This document shows, in pieces, positions 34,327 to 43,316 of a DNA stretch of 64,000 bases. The DNA comes from Cyathus striatus (taxonomy: Eukaryota > Basidiomycota > Agaricomycetes > Agaricales > Nidulariaceae). Where the stretch lies: NCBI GenBank assembly GCA_025738555.1, contig JAOVFP010000018.1:1364001-1428000 (forward strand). The letters are read 5' to 3'. Each line of letters begins with the position of its first letter. The stretch's first letter is position 1. A model generated the notes under the pieces. It was not told the DNA's origin. It saw only the letters and a program-made list of their open reading frames with translations, and did no database searches. Both the position numbers and the translations under genes were made by a program.

Positions 34327-36168
34327 GATGTTCTTCCTTTTGGGCTTCGTCCCTCTTATCTACGTGAACTGCAAAACTTTTCTCCCTCTTCTTTCTCTCT
34401 AACACCTGTACTCTCCTACACCTTGTATGCTCCACCTCTCCCTCGTCCCCCATCTGAAATCTCAAATCACCCCTTCATATGCTCCCTCATTCGCAACAAT
34501 CCAGATGTATTTAAGATTGTTACTCCACTCAAAGTTGAACAGTTTGAGTTCTACTTGGCTTCTCACCCCAATAAGCCACTAGTTGATTCTTTCTGTCTCA
34601 GTTTACGTGAAGGGTTTTGGCCCTTCGCACATCACAGAGATGATTTTCCCCTTACTCACAATGAATCACACAACCGGCCTTCTCAGACTCCTGATGAAGA
34701 GGCTTTTCTATACTCTCAACGTGACCAAGAAGTTGCTCTTGGTCGTTTCTCCAATCTCCTTCCACCGGCATTCAAGCAGGGCACTTTCTCAATGCCTATT
34801 CACGCTGTTCCAAAATCCGATCCAGCTGAATATCGCATGATTACGAATCACAGTGCTGGGAAATGTGCACTTAACTTACTCATCTCACATGAGGCTATTG
34901 CAGGGCGCAGTCCTCTTGACTCCCTTAAACCCCTTGCCAATTCTCTCCTTGCTCTTCACAGACGATATGGTCAACACGAATCACTTGTGCTCTTTAAATC
35001 GGATGTTAAAAGTGCTTACCGTCTGGCACCCATGGCGAAAGAATGGCAACGATATCAGTTGGTCACCTTTCCCAATGGAGACAGGCATATTGACCGGTGT
35101 AATGTATTTGGTGGGCGTGGTTCTGCACCAACATTTATCCCTATTCTAGCCTTTGCAACTTGGATTGCAGTGTTTATCTTAATGATTGAGATTTTTCAAT
35201 ACTCAGATGACTGTTTTGGGGTCCAGCTCGCATCTGAGAGTCTTTGGTATGCGCCGTATCAGTGTTTTCTTCCGTCCTCGCAAACCAAACTCCTCTGTCT
35301 ATGGGATGATCTTGGCATTCCCCATGAAGCTCACAAGCAGCTTCATAGTTCTCAACTCACTATCATTGGTTTCCTCGTCAATGCTGATCGCCTTACCATC
35401 TCCATGCCACCCGGGAAAAAAGCTGAATTAATTCAGCATATCCAGCTCTTTATTGCACCAGGAACCATTAAGCAGTCCCTTCGCGACTTTCAGCGCCTTT
35501 CAGGATGGGTGAACTGGGCTTTAAATGTGTTTCCTCTTCTGCGCCTGGGTCTCTGCGCTTTATATTTGAAAACGACAGGTTGCATTGAGGAGGAAGAGCG
35601 ACTATATGTCACTAATGATGTCAAGGAAGATCTCTCTTGGCTTCTTAACCACCTCTGTGTTGAAACGGAGATTCTCATTCTTGAAGATATCATTTGGGAT
35701 CCAGATGTTGTTGACACAACACTCTATGTTGATGCATCACTTGCTGGTATTGGTGTATGGGATAGCTTTCTTCATGTTGGCTATCATTTTTCGTTTCCAC
35801 CTAATATCAAAGGTCATGACATTTTTCTCTATGAGGTCCTTGCCGTTTTCTCAGCTTTGGATCTTCTTGTCTCCCGAGTTCTCCTCACACGCACAGTGAT
35901 CATTTTTTCCAATAGTGGAAACACTGTTTCGCTGTTTAACTCCCTTAGAGCTTCCAATTCGATCTTGAATCACCTCTTGAAGCTTTCTGTTGACATTCTA
36001 CTAAGGGAGAGTTTTCAACTACGTGTCCTTCACATCCCAGGCGATCAAAATCATGTTGCAGATGCTCTTTCACGCCAAAATTTTCAGCGTGCTTTACTCT
36101 TTGATCCAGATATATCTTTTCACAAATTTACACCCCCTCAGAATGCGTTGGGGGCATTGTTATCATGA
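34327..36168 (+). CDS. Ngaro reverse transcriptase-RNase H
   Basis: Continuous open frame, about 610 codons. RT begins with HPNKPLVDSFCLSLREGFWP, a string typical of YR-retroelement RTs as I recall. It has SDVKSAYRLAPM (first catalytic Asp), GRGSAPTFIP and the intact YSDD box at 35200-35211. The RNase H region has LYVDASLAGIGVW, YEVLAVFSALDL and HIPGDQNHVADALSRQ. In the IIFSNSGNTVSLFNSL stretch the usual D-N pair reads S-N, so one RNase H acid may be lost. The stop TGA (36166-36168) overlaps the next ATG (ATGA). The start of this ORF is uncertain because the frame is open far upstream into the Gag region. Confidence 0.87.
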   Translation, partial: DVLPFGLRPSYLRELQNFSPSSFSLTPVLSYTLYAPPLPRPPSEISNHPFICSLIRNNPDVFKIVTPLKVEQFEFYLASHPNKPLVDSFCLSLREGFWPFAHHRDDFPLTHNESHNRPSQTPDEEAFLYSQRDQEVALGRFSNLLPPAFKQGTFSMPIHAVPKSDPAEYRMITNHSAGKCALNLLISHEAIAGRSPLDSLKPLANSLLALHRRYGQHESLVLFKSDVKSAYRLAPMAKEWQRYQLVTFPNGDRHIDRCNVFGGRGSAPTFIPILAFATWIAVFILMIEIFQYSDDCFGVQLASESLWYAPYQCFLPSSQTKLLCLWDDLGIPHEAHKQLHSSQLTIIGFLVNADRLTISMPPGKKAELIQHIQLFIAPGTIKQSLRDFQRLSGWVNWALNVFPLLRLGLCALYLKTTGCIEEEERLYVTNDVKEDLSWLLNHLCVETEILILEDIIWDPDVVDTTLYVDASLAGIGVWDSFLHVGYHFSFPPNIKGHDIFLYEVLAVFSALDLLVSRVLLTRTVIIFSNSGNTVSLFNSLRASNSILNHLLKLSVDILLRESFQLRVLHIPGDQNHVADALSRQNFQRALLFDPDISFHKFTPPQNALGALLS

Positions 36169-37157
36169 TCCATAGTTTTCGTAGGTCTAGGCAACCTCAT
36201 CGGATGCCTTGGACCTATGAGCGCCTTCTTCGGGAGCGCGCTATCACACTGGGATATACTATTGATCGATCAACGGCACTCAATTACTCGAGTGCTCTAA
36301 ATTCCTTTCTACATTTTTGCGACTTACATGGTTTCTCTTATGAACCAACTGAAAATTCACTCAGTTTTTATCTTGTCTTCATGGCTTCTTCCGTGTCAAC
36401 ATCCACTCTCACCACCTACCTCTCTGGAATTGTCAAGTTACTCTCACTGTACTTTCCTGACATTATGCGCATCCAAAACTCTGCAATTGTTCGTAATACT
36501 CTCCAGGGTTGTCGTCGCCACCATTTTTCTCATCCCAATCGTAAACCACCCCTTCCGCTTCACCTTCTATCCAACGTTTGTCACGTTGTTTTCCCTGTCG
36601 CTGACCACGACCTATTACTCTGTTTAGCCATCCTTGTATCAGGCTTCTACACTTTGATGCATCTCGGTGAATTGGTTTTTCCAGATGACCCAGCTCTTAG
36701 GGATTATAGGAAACTCACTCCACGATCCTCTGTCAAATTTCACCCCAACCATGTCTATCAATTCACCCTGCCAACCCACAAGGCTGACAAATTTTTCGAA
36801 GGGGATGTTATCATAGTCCAGCGGCTGTTTGCTAGGGGACCAGACCCCCACCTTATCTTCACGCGCTATCTCAACTCTCGTGATGAGTGTTTTCCTTTCC
36901 ACCGGCTCTTATGGCTACGAGCAGATGGGTCACCACCTTCACGTGCCTTTTTTCTCTCTTTCCTTCATCGCTTTGCGGGGCCGGTCTACTCAGGCCATTC
37001 GCTGCGTTCAGGAGGGGCAACTGCTCTTGCAGAGCATGGAGTTCCATACTCCTCTATTCAACAGATTGGACGCTGGAACTCCGATGCGTTTCGAATCTAC
37101 ATTCGAAAGCATCCTAGCCTCGTTGCGTCTCTACAATTGCCACGTGAGCTCCGTTAA
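36165..37157 (+). CDS. Ngaro tyrosine recombinase, one catalytic Arg replaced
   Basis: 330 aa, overlapping the RT stop by four bases (ATGA). The N-terminal part is an SAM-like core-binding domain (STALNYSSALNSFLHFCD, TLTTYLSGIVKLL); the catalytic domain follows. Motifs: GHSLRSGGAT (His 278, Arg 281), IGRWNSDAF, and the nucleophile Tyr 312 in RIYIRKHP. Box I reads LMHLGEL (His 166, codon CAT at 36660), where recombinases of this family have Arg; CGT to CAT is a single CpG transition. The enzyme would integrate the circular DNA form of the element. With the first Arg gone, activity is doubtful. Confidence 0.88.
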   Translation: MIHSFRRSRQPHRMPWTYERLLRERAITLGYTIDRSTALNYSSALNSFLHFCDLHGFSYEPTENSLSFYLVFMASSVSTSTLTTYLSGIVKLLSLYFPDIMRIQNSAIVRNTLQGCRRHHFSHPNRKPPLPLHLLSNVCHVVFPVADHDLLLCLAILVSGFYTLMHLGELVFPDDPALRDYRKLTPRSSVKFHPNHVYQFTLPTHKADKFFEGDVIIVQRLFARGPDPHLIFTRYLNSRDECFPFHRLLWLRADGSPPSRAFFLSFLHRFAGPVYSGHSLRSGGATALAEHGVPYSSIQQIGRWNSDAFRIYIRKHPSLVASLQLPRELR

Positions 37158-37228
37158 CGCGTTTTTCTCTATCTCTAATCCTTGTATAGTAGTGTATTTC
37201 TAGCGTACTTCTCTCACTCTTTCTTACA

Positions 37229-37290
37229 AAAAAAAAAAAAAAAAAAAAAAAAAGAAAAAGCAATCAAATCAAAAAAAAAAAAAAAAAATT
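37229..37290 (+). repeat. Two A-tracts between the recombinase ORF and B1
   Basis: Runs of about 25 and 18 A separated by a short spacer. They could be the trace of a polyadenylated template captured within the element, or slippage; no function assigned. Confidence 0.5.
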
Positions 37291-37327
37291 ATAACAAACT
37301 AAACCTTTATCTCTAATACGTAATAGT

Positions 37328-37523
37328 CTTTCCATATTTTTACATCTCATTTTGTCTATCTCGTTTATGTTACATCTTTACTTTATCGTCGCGTTCGCTC
37401 TACTCGTTACGTGCGCAATGAATCTGCTTTTTATAGCGGTGTCGAGGTGCATCACGGTGCTGATGGATGCAACCTCCCCACAGCTACTCCTTACTCTTCG
37501 TATGTGAGAGTGATTTCGATTGG
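37328..37523 (+). repeat. Ngaro split repeat B1
   Basis: 196 bp, starts CTTTCCATATTTTTACATC, ends GATTTCGATTGG; repeated at 37929-38124. Confidence 0.92.
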
Positions 37524-37579
37524 TTGAGGTTCAAGTTTTTTAACTTGCACAAGGCCAATAGATAAACGAGAGTAGTTTC

Positions 37580-37900
37580 CGTGTGGGCCATGAAGTTTCT
37601 TATGTAATCTTCATGGGCGGCTGACGCCAGCGTCCGAAAACTGGGGTGTGTTCGACCCAGTATTCTTTGTGCGTAGACGTCAATTCTATTGCTGGTAAGG
37701 CTAGAATTGTCTGGACGTCTCGTTACACAAATCAGGGAGGAAATAGGGTGAGTCGCTCCACTTTTCCCTTTTCCTCCCGTGCTGGTAGGTACTGGCAAAA
37801 GAATCCGCTCGTAACTGACCTTGTTCATCCTCCTGCTCCAATTTTGTCTCACAGATCCTCACAGATCGTCTGGCTTGTTTATCTCGCCTATCGTATTTAC
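37580..37900 (+). repeat. Ngaro split repeat A2
   Basis: Second copy of A1, separated from B1 by 56 bp and from B2 by 28 bp. Confidence 0.92.
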
Positions 37901-37928
37901 CCACCCTCCCATCCACAATTTTATAGGC

Positions 37929-38124
37929 CTTTCCATATTTTTACATCTCATTTTGTCTATCTCGTTTATGTTACATCTTTACTTTATCGTCGCGTTCGCT
38001 CTACTCGTTACGTGCGCAATGAATCTGCTTTTTATAGCGGTGTCGAGGTGCATCACGGTGCTGACGGATGCAACCTCCCCACAGCTACTCCTTACTCTTC
38101 GTATGTGAGAGTGATTTCGATTGG
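37929..38124 (+). repeat. Ngaro split repeat B2 (right end)
   Basis: Second copy of B1; its last base marks the right end of the element. Confidence 0.9.
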
Positions 38125-38130
38125 CCTAGG

Positions 38131-41100
38131 TCAATTTGATTGGTCATAAATGACCTGACCAAATCGACCCTTGGTCAGCTTGACCACGACACCACTGTCC
38201 AGAAGGGACTGGACAAATTCAGAAATATCCTCAATTATATTATAGTCAGCTGCATTCTCCATTTCTAGTTCTCGTAGCTGTTCTTCTTTGCTTAACCCCT
38301 GTGTAAAGTCAATACCATTATCTGAGCGAAAATAAAACTTTAGCATTTGTAACGGTTCCATCAGCTCAGGTAGAATCCGACTGCGTCTTGATGTCATAGT
38401 CTCTTTCCCTGATGAAAATACATGCTCGCATGGAACAGCTGAGCCCTGTATTGGAAGGAAGTCAAGGGATGCTGAGAAAACAGTGGGGTAGCATAACTGA
38501 TTCTCCTGTTCATTCATACTGTAAGCATACAACAGAAAAGAAATGTGAATAAACAATTAAATACCTGCCAGAATGTAATCACCGATGTTCCAGTTTGTGG
38601 ATCTGACAGATAGGCTTCAACTTCATCCTCAAGACTGCGTCGAGTACCAGAGTTATTTATATTCTCGAATCCTAGGAGAATCTTTGCCCAAGATTCCTCC
38701 TGCACTTCATGCTGTCTCCCATGAGAACGGTTTGGTGCAGGTGTTTGCATGTTGCGTGACACTTCATAATAAGGACGAAGCTATTAGTCATTAAATTAGC
38801 AAATACTAGTGGATGTGATACCATCAACATATTGAAAAATCACCTCGTTAATAAATAATTCTTTAGCCCATTGCACCCGGTGAGGTTCATGTTCTAGGAA
38901 CTCTCGCAGCTTTACTGAAGGATTGAGAACTACACACACAAGTTAGACTATATGTATTGATTAATTTACTTAACACTTACTCATAGAGACAACGTATGCT
39001 GGAACTAAATTGGTGCGATCTCGGTAGATAGAAAGCTTGTCTATACTAGCTTGCACAATAGATGCTGTCTCAGGGTTGTCACGTTGATGTGTTTTCCAAA
39101 CACGTATCATTGCTTCGAATGATGGAATAGCATCGCCGAGAGTAGGTGTCTTTTCAGATGATAGCAATTGCTGGAATGCATGTGGAACCTATTGAAATAT
39201 TTAATTTAAATAGATCTATTTAGAAAAGCATACTTACCTTCAGAATATTCCTGAAAGCATCAAGGGCATCCCATTCATCATCACTAAGTGCATGCTCACG
39301 GACTTCACTAAAATCCTCATTTTCAAGGAAGATTTTGATAACCTGAGAGTACAAATTAAATGAATCAGTTACTTGAGAAAGTAATTAAAAAAGATCAAAA
39401 TCAACAAACCTGTCGTAACATAAGAGCCCGCTCAATCATTAGCAATGTCGATGACCACCTAGTATCCACATCACGAAGGAGTTGCAATTCTTTTTCAAAT
39501 ACTGATTTTGATAACTGAGAGAAGACCTTTCTCCTTTGTGGAGATGAGCGCATCTGAGAATATAAATGAGGACCAAACAGCATAGTATTGAATTAAAATC
39601 TCACATTACGAATCAGTGTGCGAAGTTTTGCTATTGGGTCAGCTGTCAGCTGATTCATAAAAGAACCATCATTACAATGGAACTCGAAATCACTCCTTGA
39701 AATAGCTGTGGTGATTGCTTTACAAGCGAGGTTCACAATGTGAGGAAAACATCTGCATATAAATTCTAATATGAATCAGAAATAGAACTACATCAAATAT
39801 CTTACCATATTCGACGTTTCACATGGCTAAATATCAATCCTCGAGCTGCAAGTTTCTGACTAAACTTCATGAGAAATGTATCATTATTAGAAGCATTATC
39901 TAATGTGATCCATCCGATCTAGAAATAGTCAGGACTCAGGATATTATTATTGTTTGATTACGCACCCGAGAAGTAATTCTTATTCTATCAAGAATATGAA
40001 GAAATAATGATGCAAGATGCTCGCCATCATGTCGGCCAGGCAAATGATGAAATCCAATAAGATCTGCGCGCAGCTTTAAAATGTACTGTGGTCCATGTGG
40101 TGTTTGGACCCTCTCAGTCTGGATCCAGTGAACGGTAACAGCCATATATGGCACCAAGTTTGGGTCAGTCCAGAGGTCAGTTGTAGATGAAAATTTTCCA
40201 AGCGCATCCTTTATCACAACAAATATCAAAATGGAGTGAAAAAAAAATAGTATGCAACTGACCGCCATCTCCCTTTGCAAATGATCAAGATAATCATCCC
40301 AAACTTTGCAAATGTGCTCCCGGACTCTGGTACGATGTGGAATATCAAAGTCATTGAGATCGTCCTTCAACATGAGAAAAATAGAACGGAGTTTCGGATT
40401 TTCAATGACATTTATGCTCTGACAATTTTTTTTAGAAAGGGGATGACTAAAACAATATATAGTGTGCATACCTGGTCATCAGAGACAATAAACTCAATGA
40501 TTGCATTGATAAACGCTTCAGGTGAATATGGCCGCCGATTAGCATCGATGCTACATGATTCAGATGGCTGAATATCACCCATACGGGCCTTATAATCACG
40601 CAATGCACTCTGTGCAACTTTTGCGGTAATGGAGATACTTAACTTCTCGCATCTGGCAATCCATGGGTCAGCATGAAAACCTGCCAAATGCTTTCTCATT
40701 GTTGTTGTACTTGTGGTGGTCTTAAAGCGGGTAGCAATGAGCTGGGGTCGAATGGAATGCTGATGTCTAAAATATATTATTTAAGTCCAATTTATAAGTC
40801 AAAAATTCGAAAATCTTCTTACCTGCAAAACAGACAATGATGAAACCCACCCTCTTCAACAAAGAATGTCCAAACATCCACTGCCTCATTGCTACTCTTC
40901 TTCGACACCTTTTTGCTACGCCTCAACCGAGCTGGGCTATGAGGGCCAGCACGTGGTGATCCCCGTGGATGCAAAGAAATAGGTGACGCTGTACTACAAT
41001 TTGAAAATGTCGGAGAAGGAAACACTTCCATTCCAGGACTGCTGGGAACAGGTGGAGTGGTAGGTCGTAAAATATGAGACAGGATGTGATCCCTTGATGT

Positions 41101-41523
41101 GGTCTCTGCAGGGACAATAAATGGGTTTATATCTGCAGGCGCTACACCTATTGAGTTGGATTATATTAGTGAGATTGAAATTTTGATAAGAATGACACAA
41201 TACATACGGCAATTACGAGCTGGAGACAGTTCAACTGGTCTATTTAACTCCAAGACAGCAGGAAGTTGACTTTGCCTCTCGTCCTCCTGTGCTTTTGGAG
41301 CTGTTGTAGCATTACCCACTGGAGCAGAGCCAGCCATTCGTCGAGCTCGACGAACCAAACGCCGACTTGGTGTTCCCATAACAGTGGGAGGGTTAACTTA
41401 TACAATAAATATGAGTAAAATAAGCAAGAATACGTGTTTCACAAGTATAATATGCTTACCAGTTGGTTGAAGCACAGTTTCCTGAGGCTTGGTGGGGAGG
41501 ACTTTAGATTTGCGAGTTGGCAT
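38131..41523 (-). CDS. hAT-1 transposase, about 14 exons, C-terminus altered by insertion
   Basis: The start ATG at 41523 (MPTRKSKVLPTKPQETVLQP) is followed by about 14 short exons with 50-65-bp introns. In order: a BED zinc finger near the N-terminus (VWTFFVEEGGFHHCLFC, then MRKHLAGFH in the next exon, ligands C-x2-C and H-x4-H); first catalytic Asp in FSSTTDLWTDPN; second Asp in GWITLDNASNNDTF; a C/H insertion-domain motif (CFPHIVNLACKAI); RWSSTLLMIERAL; and the hAT C-terminal dimerisation domain (FSASLDFLPIQGSAVPCEHV, FSSGKETMTSRRSRI). I saw no stop inside the exons, so the protein may still be made. The last 21 residues (from SGVVVKLTKG) come from the inserted hAT-2: reading across the empty site gives SLLDE and a stop. 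Function: cut-and-paste transposition of hAT-1 and perhaps relatives. Exon limits are approximate. Confidence 0.82.
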
Positions 41524-42069
41524 CTCTACTAATAATTACTGCTGGATTGGAGTGGTATATATACTGAGAGAAACATACCTGTACCAACTCTAGCAGCTGC
41601 TACTGCAGCATACCTACTGGGGAACACAGAAAAATTTCGAGAATTAAGGTACTGTTGCAAGTACTAAATTGAAAAAAATCAAGATTTTTTTCGGTGTCCT
41701 GTGCCACAGGAGTAGAACTCAATAGACATACATGATCCAATCCCAAAGCAGCTTTATGACATTCAGATATTAGTTGCTATCCCATTGTATGTTTTACTAA
41801 AACATACAATAGGCCCTGCATGGGCGCGATGGACAGCAGAACTTACATAGTAACATACTGACTGGGCTAGCCAAGTATCGCACAGCTGATGAGGAAATGC
41901 ATAAATATATTACTGAAAAAACATGGAAAGCAAAGAAAATAGTAGATCATGTAGAAAAGCATCGCTAGGTAGTCACACAAAGGATACTTGGTGAGGTATG
42001 AAGCAAGTACGAAGCAGTTGAGAAACATCTGCGACGCCTAACGATTTGTTGATATAACATCTTCCCACG

Positions 42070-42231
42070 AACTCCTGAGCGGCCGCTTAGCTAGCTCAAA
42101 GTTGCCGCTACCGCTCATAATTGTGAGCTGAGCCACTGAAAACGGAGAGCTGATGTAACTGGCTCAGCTCACTGAGTTGACAGCTTCGCTTGGCAGCTTG
42201 ACAGCTTGGAGCTGCGCTAGCGGCAACACTA
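42070..42231. promoter_or_regulatory. hAT-1 right end: TIR and subterminal repeats
   Basis: Holds GTGAGCTGAGCC, GGCTCAGCTCACTGAG and repeated GACAGCTT/GGCAGCTT motifs, then the TIR ending GGCAACACTA. Mirrors the left end in motif type. Confidence 0.65.
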
Positions 42232-42239
42232 GCGCTTGC

Positions 42240-42512
42240 ACACCATCACGTGGATTCGATCAAATGATGACGTCGTCGTTATGCCTCTCGACGACGTAGA
42301 CGACAGCGATCATTGTCAAGCCTAGGCCTACTCTGTAAAGTAAAACGCGCAACCATTACTCCATCCACATGACAATCCAAGCTTATTGTCGTCATTGCTC
42401 CTCACATCTCAGACGCAACGGGTATATAAGCAGCGAGCTTAAGCTAGATTCTAAACGGCGTACAGCATCTTTACTTTGAACCCCCAATTACCCCTATCTT
42501 ACATCTCACAAC
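42240..42512 (+). promoter_or_regulatory. Promoter region of the 42513 gene with TATA box
   Basis: TATATAAG at about 42423, 90 bp before the ATG. The hAT-1 element ends only ~280 bp upstream of the start codon, so the insertion lies in or at the edge of this gene's promoter. Confidence 0.6.
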
Positions 42513-42968
42513 ATGAACTTTTTCGGTGGAAACGACCAAAACCAGGCTAACAAGGCCGGCACAACTGCACAGACGCAAACATCAGGAGGAGGAGGAGGAC
42601 TCATGGGGAAGTTAAATGGTGCACTGGGAGGCGGTGCACAAGGAGAGAAAAATGAAGGTATGTTATATGTTTTGGCGTTTTGCATTTGATTTTATAGCAC
42701 TTTATAACATCTATCACGCGGTACTTAGATTTGTTGGATAAAGGTACTGTATTATTTTGAGCGCGGTTTTTGGCATGGTGTTGTTAAGCCCCTAGACTGA
42801 CTATACTGCTATATAGGAGTGGATTTTGTGCAAGAGCATGTATTCGGTGCTGGGAAGCAGGATAATGAGTCTGCAATTGAGCAGGCTAAGGATGAGCAGA
42901 TTTCCGATACTATTAGGAAGCAGTATAAGAATATGACCGGGAAGGAGTTTCCTACCGCCGACAAGTAA
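42513..42968 (+). CDS. Small conserved protein, 103 aa, paralogue of the 30556 gene
   Basis: Exons 42513-42657, 42729-42743 (a 15-bp microexon) and 42817-42968. The N-terminus (MNFFGGNDQNQANKAGTTAQ) is longer and Gly-rich; the conserved part reads DLLDKGVDFVQEHVFG, then NESAIEQAKDEQISDTIRKQ and MTGKEFPTADK. The intron phases equal those of the gene at 30556 (after the first base of a codon on both sides of the microexon). The two genes are in the same orientation, separated now only by the hAT nest and short spacers. Function unknown; soluble, no targeting signal seen. Confidence 0.82.
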
Positions 42969-43316
42969 AACCGAGCGGATATTTACGGACAAGGATATTG
43001 ATGGAGTGTAAGAATACTGGAGTACGATGGGAAAGGACTACGGGATATATAATACCGACATGTACGCGGATCGATCGAGATCAATTATGATTTGCATGCA
43101 GTGAGTCTGACACAGTGCAGTAAGTATCCTCTGACCGTTCCCGACGGTGGATTTTCCTTTCCTATTTACGCAAAGCAATGTATGTACAGTGTAAAAATCT
43201 TCTTGCTGTGGGGCTTCTTTGTATTTTTTCGTATTTATAGAGTCAGCAGGTAGCTCTAGCCCTTCGCGATTCGAAATAAAGGGTCCCTGTCGACCTCCAA
43301 TTCAAAATACCCACAA

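Larger units (their letters stand above)
32296..38124 (+). mobile_element. Ngaro-type tyrosine-recombinase retrotransposon
   Basis: Split direct repeats in the order A1 (32296-32616), ORFs, B1 (37328-37523), A2 (37580-37900), B2 (37929-38124), the arrangement that defines Ngaro elements. A1/A2 are both 321 bp and B1/B2 both 196 bp. The element encodes Gag-like, RT-RNase H and tyrosine recombinase proteins; no integrase and no target duplication were found, as expected for recombinase-driven insertion. Repeat copies differ only at CpG-type sites by eye. It lies inside hAT-2, whose ends are intact on both sides. Confidence 0.92.
31376..38197. mobile_element. hAT-2, non-autonomous hAT-like element inside hAT-1
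   Basis: Ends are inverted: CAGTGGTGTCATGACCAAGG from 31376 and, inversely from 38197, CAGTGGTGTCGTGGTCAAGC, the latter continuing with TGACCAAGGGTCGA. The first ten bases are a perfect match. An 8-bp target duplication TCCAGAAG flanks it (31368-31375, 38198-38205). Minus the Ngaro insertion it is about 1 kb, too small for a transposase, and no coding signal was seen in 31376-32295. It sits two codons before the original stop of the hAT-1 transposase. It contains a T/A homopolymer pair at about 31867-31886. Confidence 0.85.
31125..42231 (-). mobile_element. hAT-1 DNA transposon containing two nested elements
   Basis: The left end is TAGTGTTGCCGCCGCTCAGC (31125); the right end, read inversely from 42231, is TAGTGTTGCCGCTAGCGCAG. 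A perfect 8-bp target duplication GCGCTTGC flanks it (31117-31124, 42232-42239), as for hAT elements. Without the inserted hAT-2 and its duplication it would be about 4.28 kb. A multi-exon transposase on the minus strand fills most of the body. Both ends carry many GAGCTGAGC/GCTCAGCTC motifs. Confidence 0.92.

Noticed and set aside
32296..38124. Calling the YR element a DIRS1-like element.
   Set aside because: The ends are split direct repeats (A1-B1-A2-B2), not inverted terminal repeats with an internal complementary region, and no methyltransferase domain was seen.
38131..38200. Taking SGVVVKLTKGRFGQVIYDQS as the natural C-terminus of the hAT-1 transposase.
   Set aside because: This text lies inside hAT-2; crossing the 8-bp duplication shows a stop two codons after SLLD.
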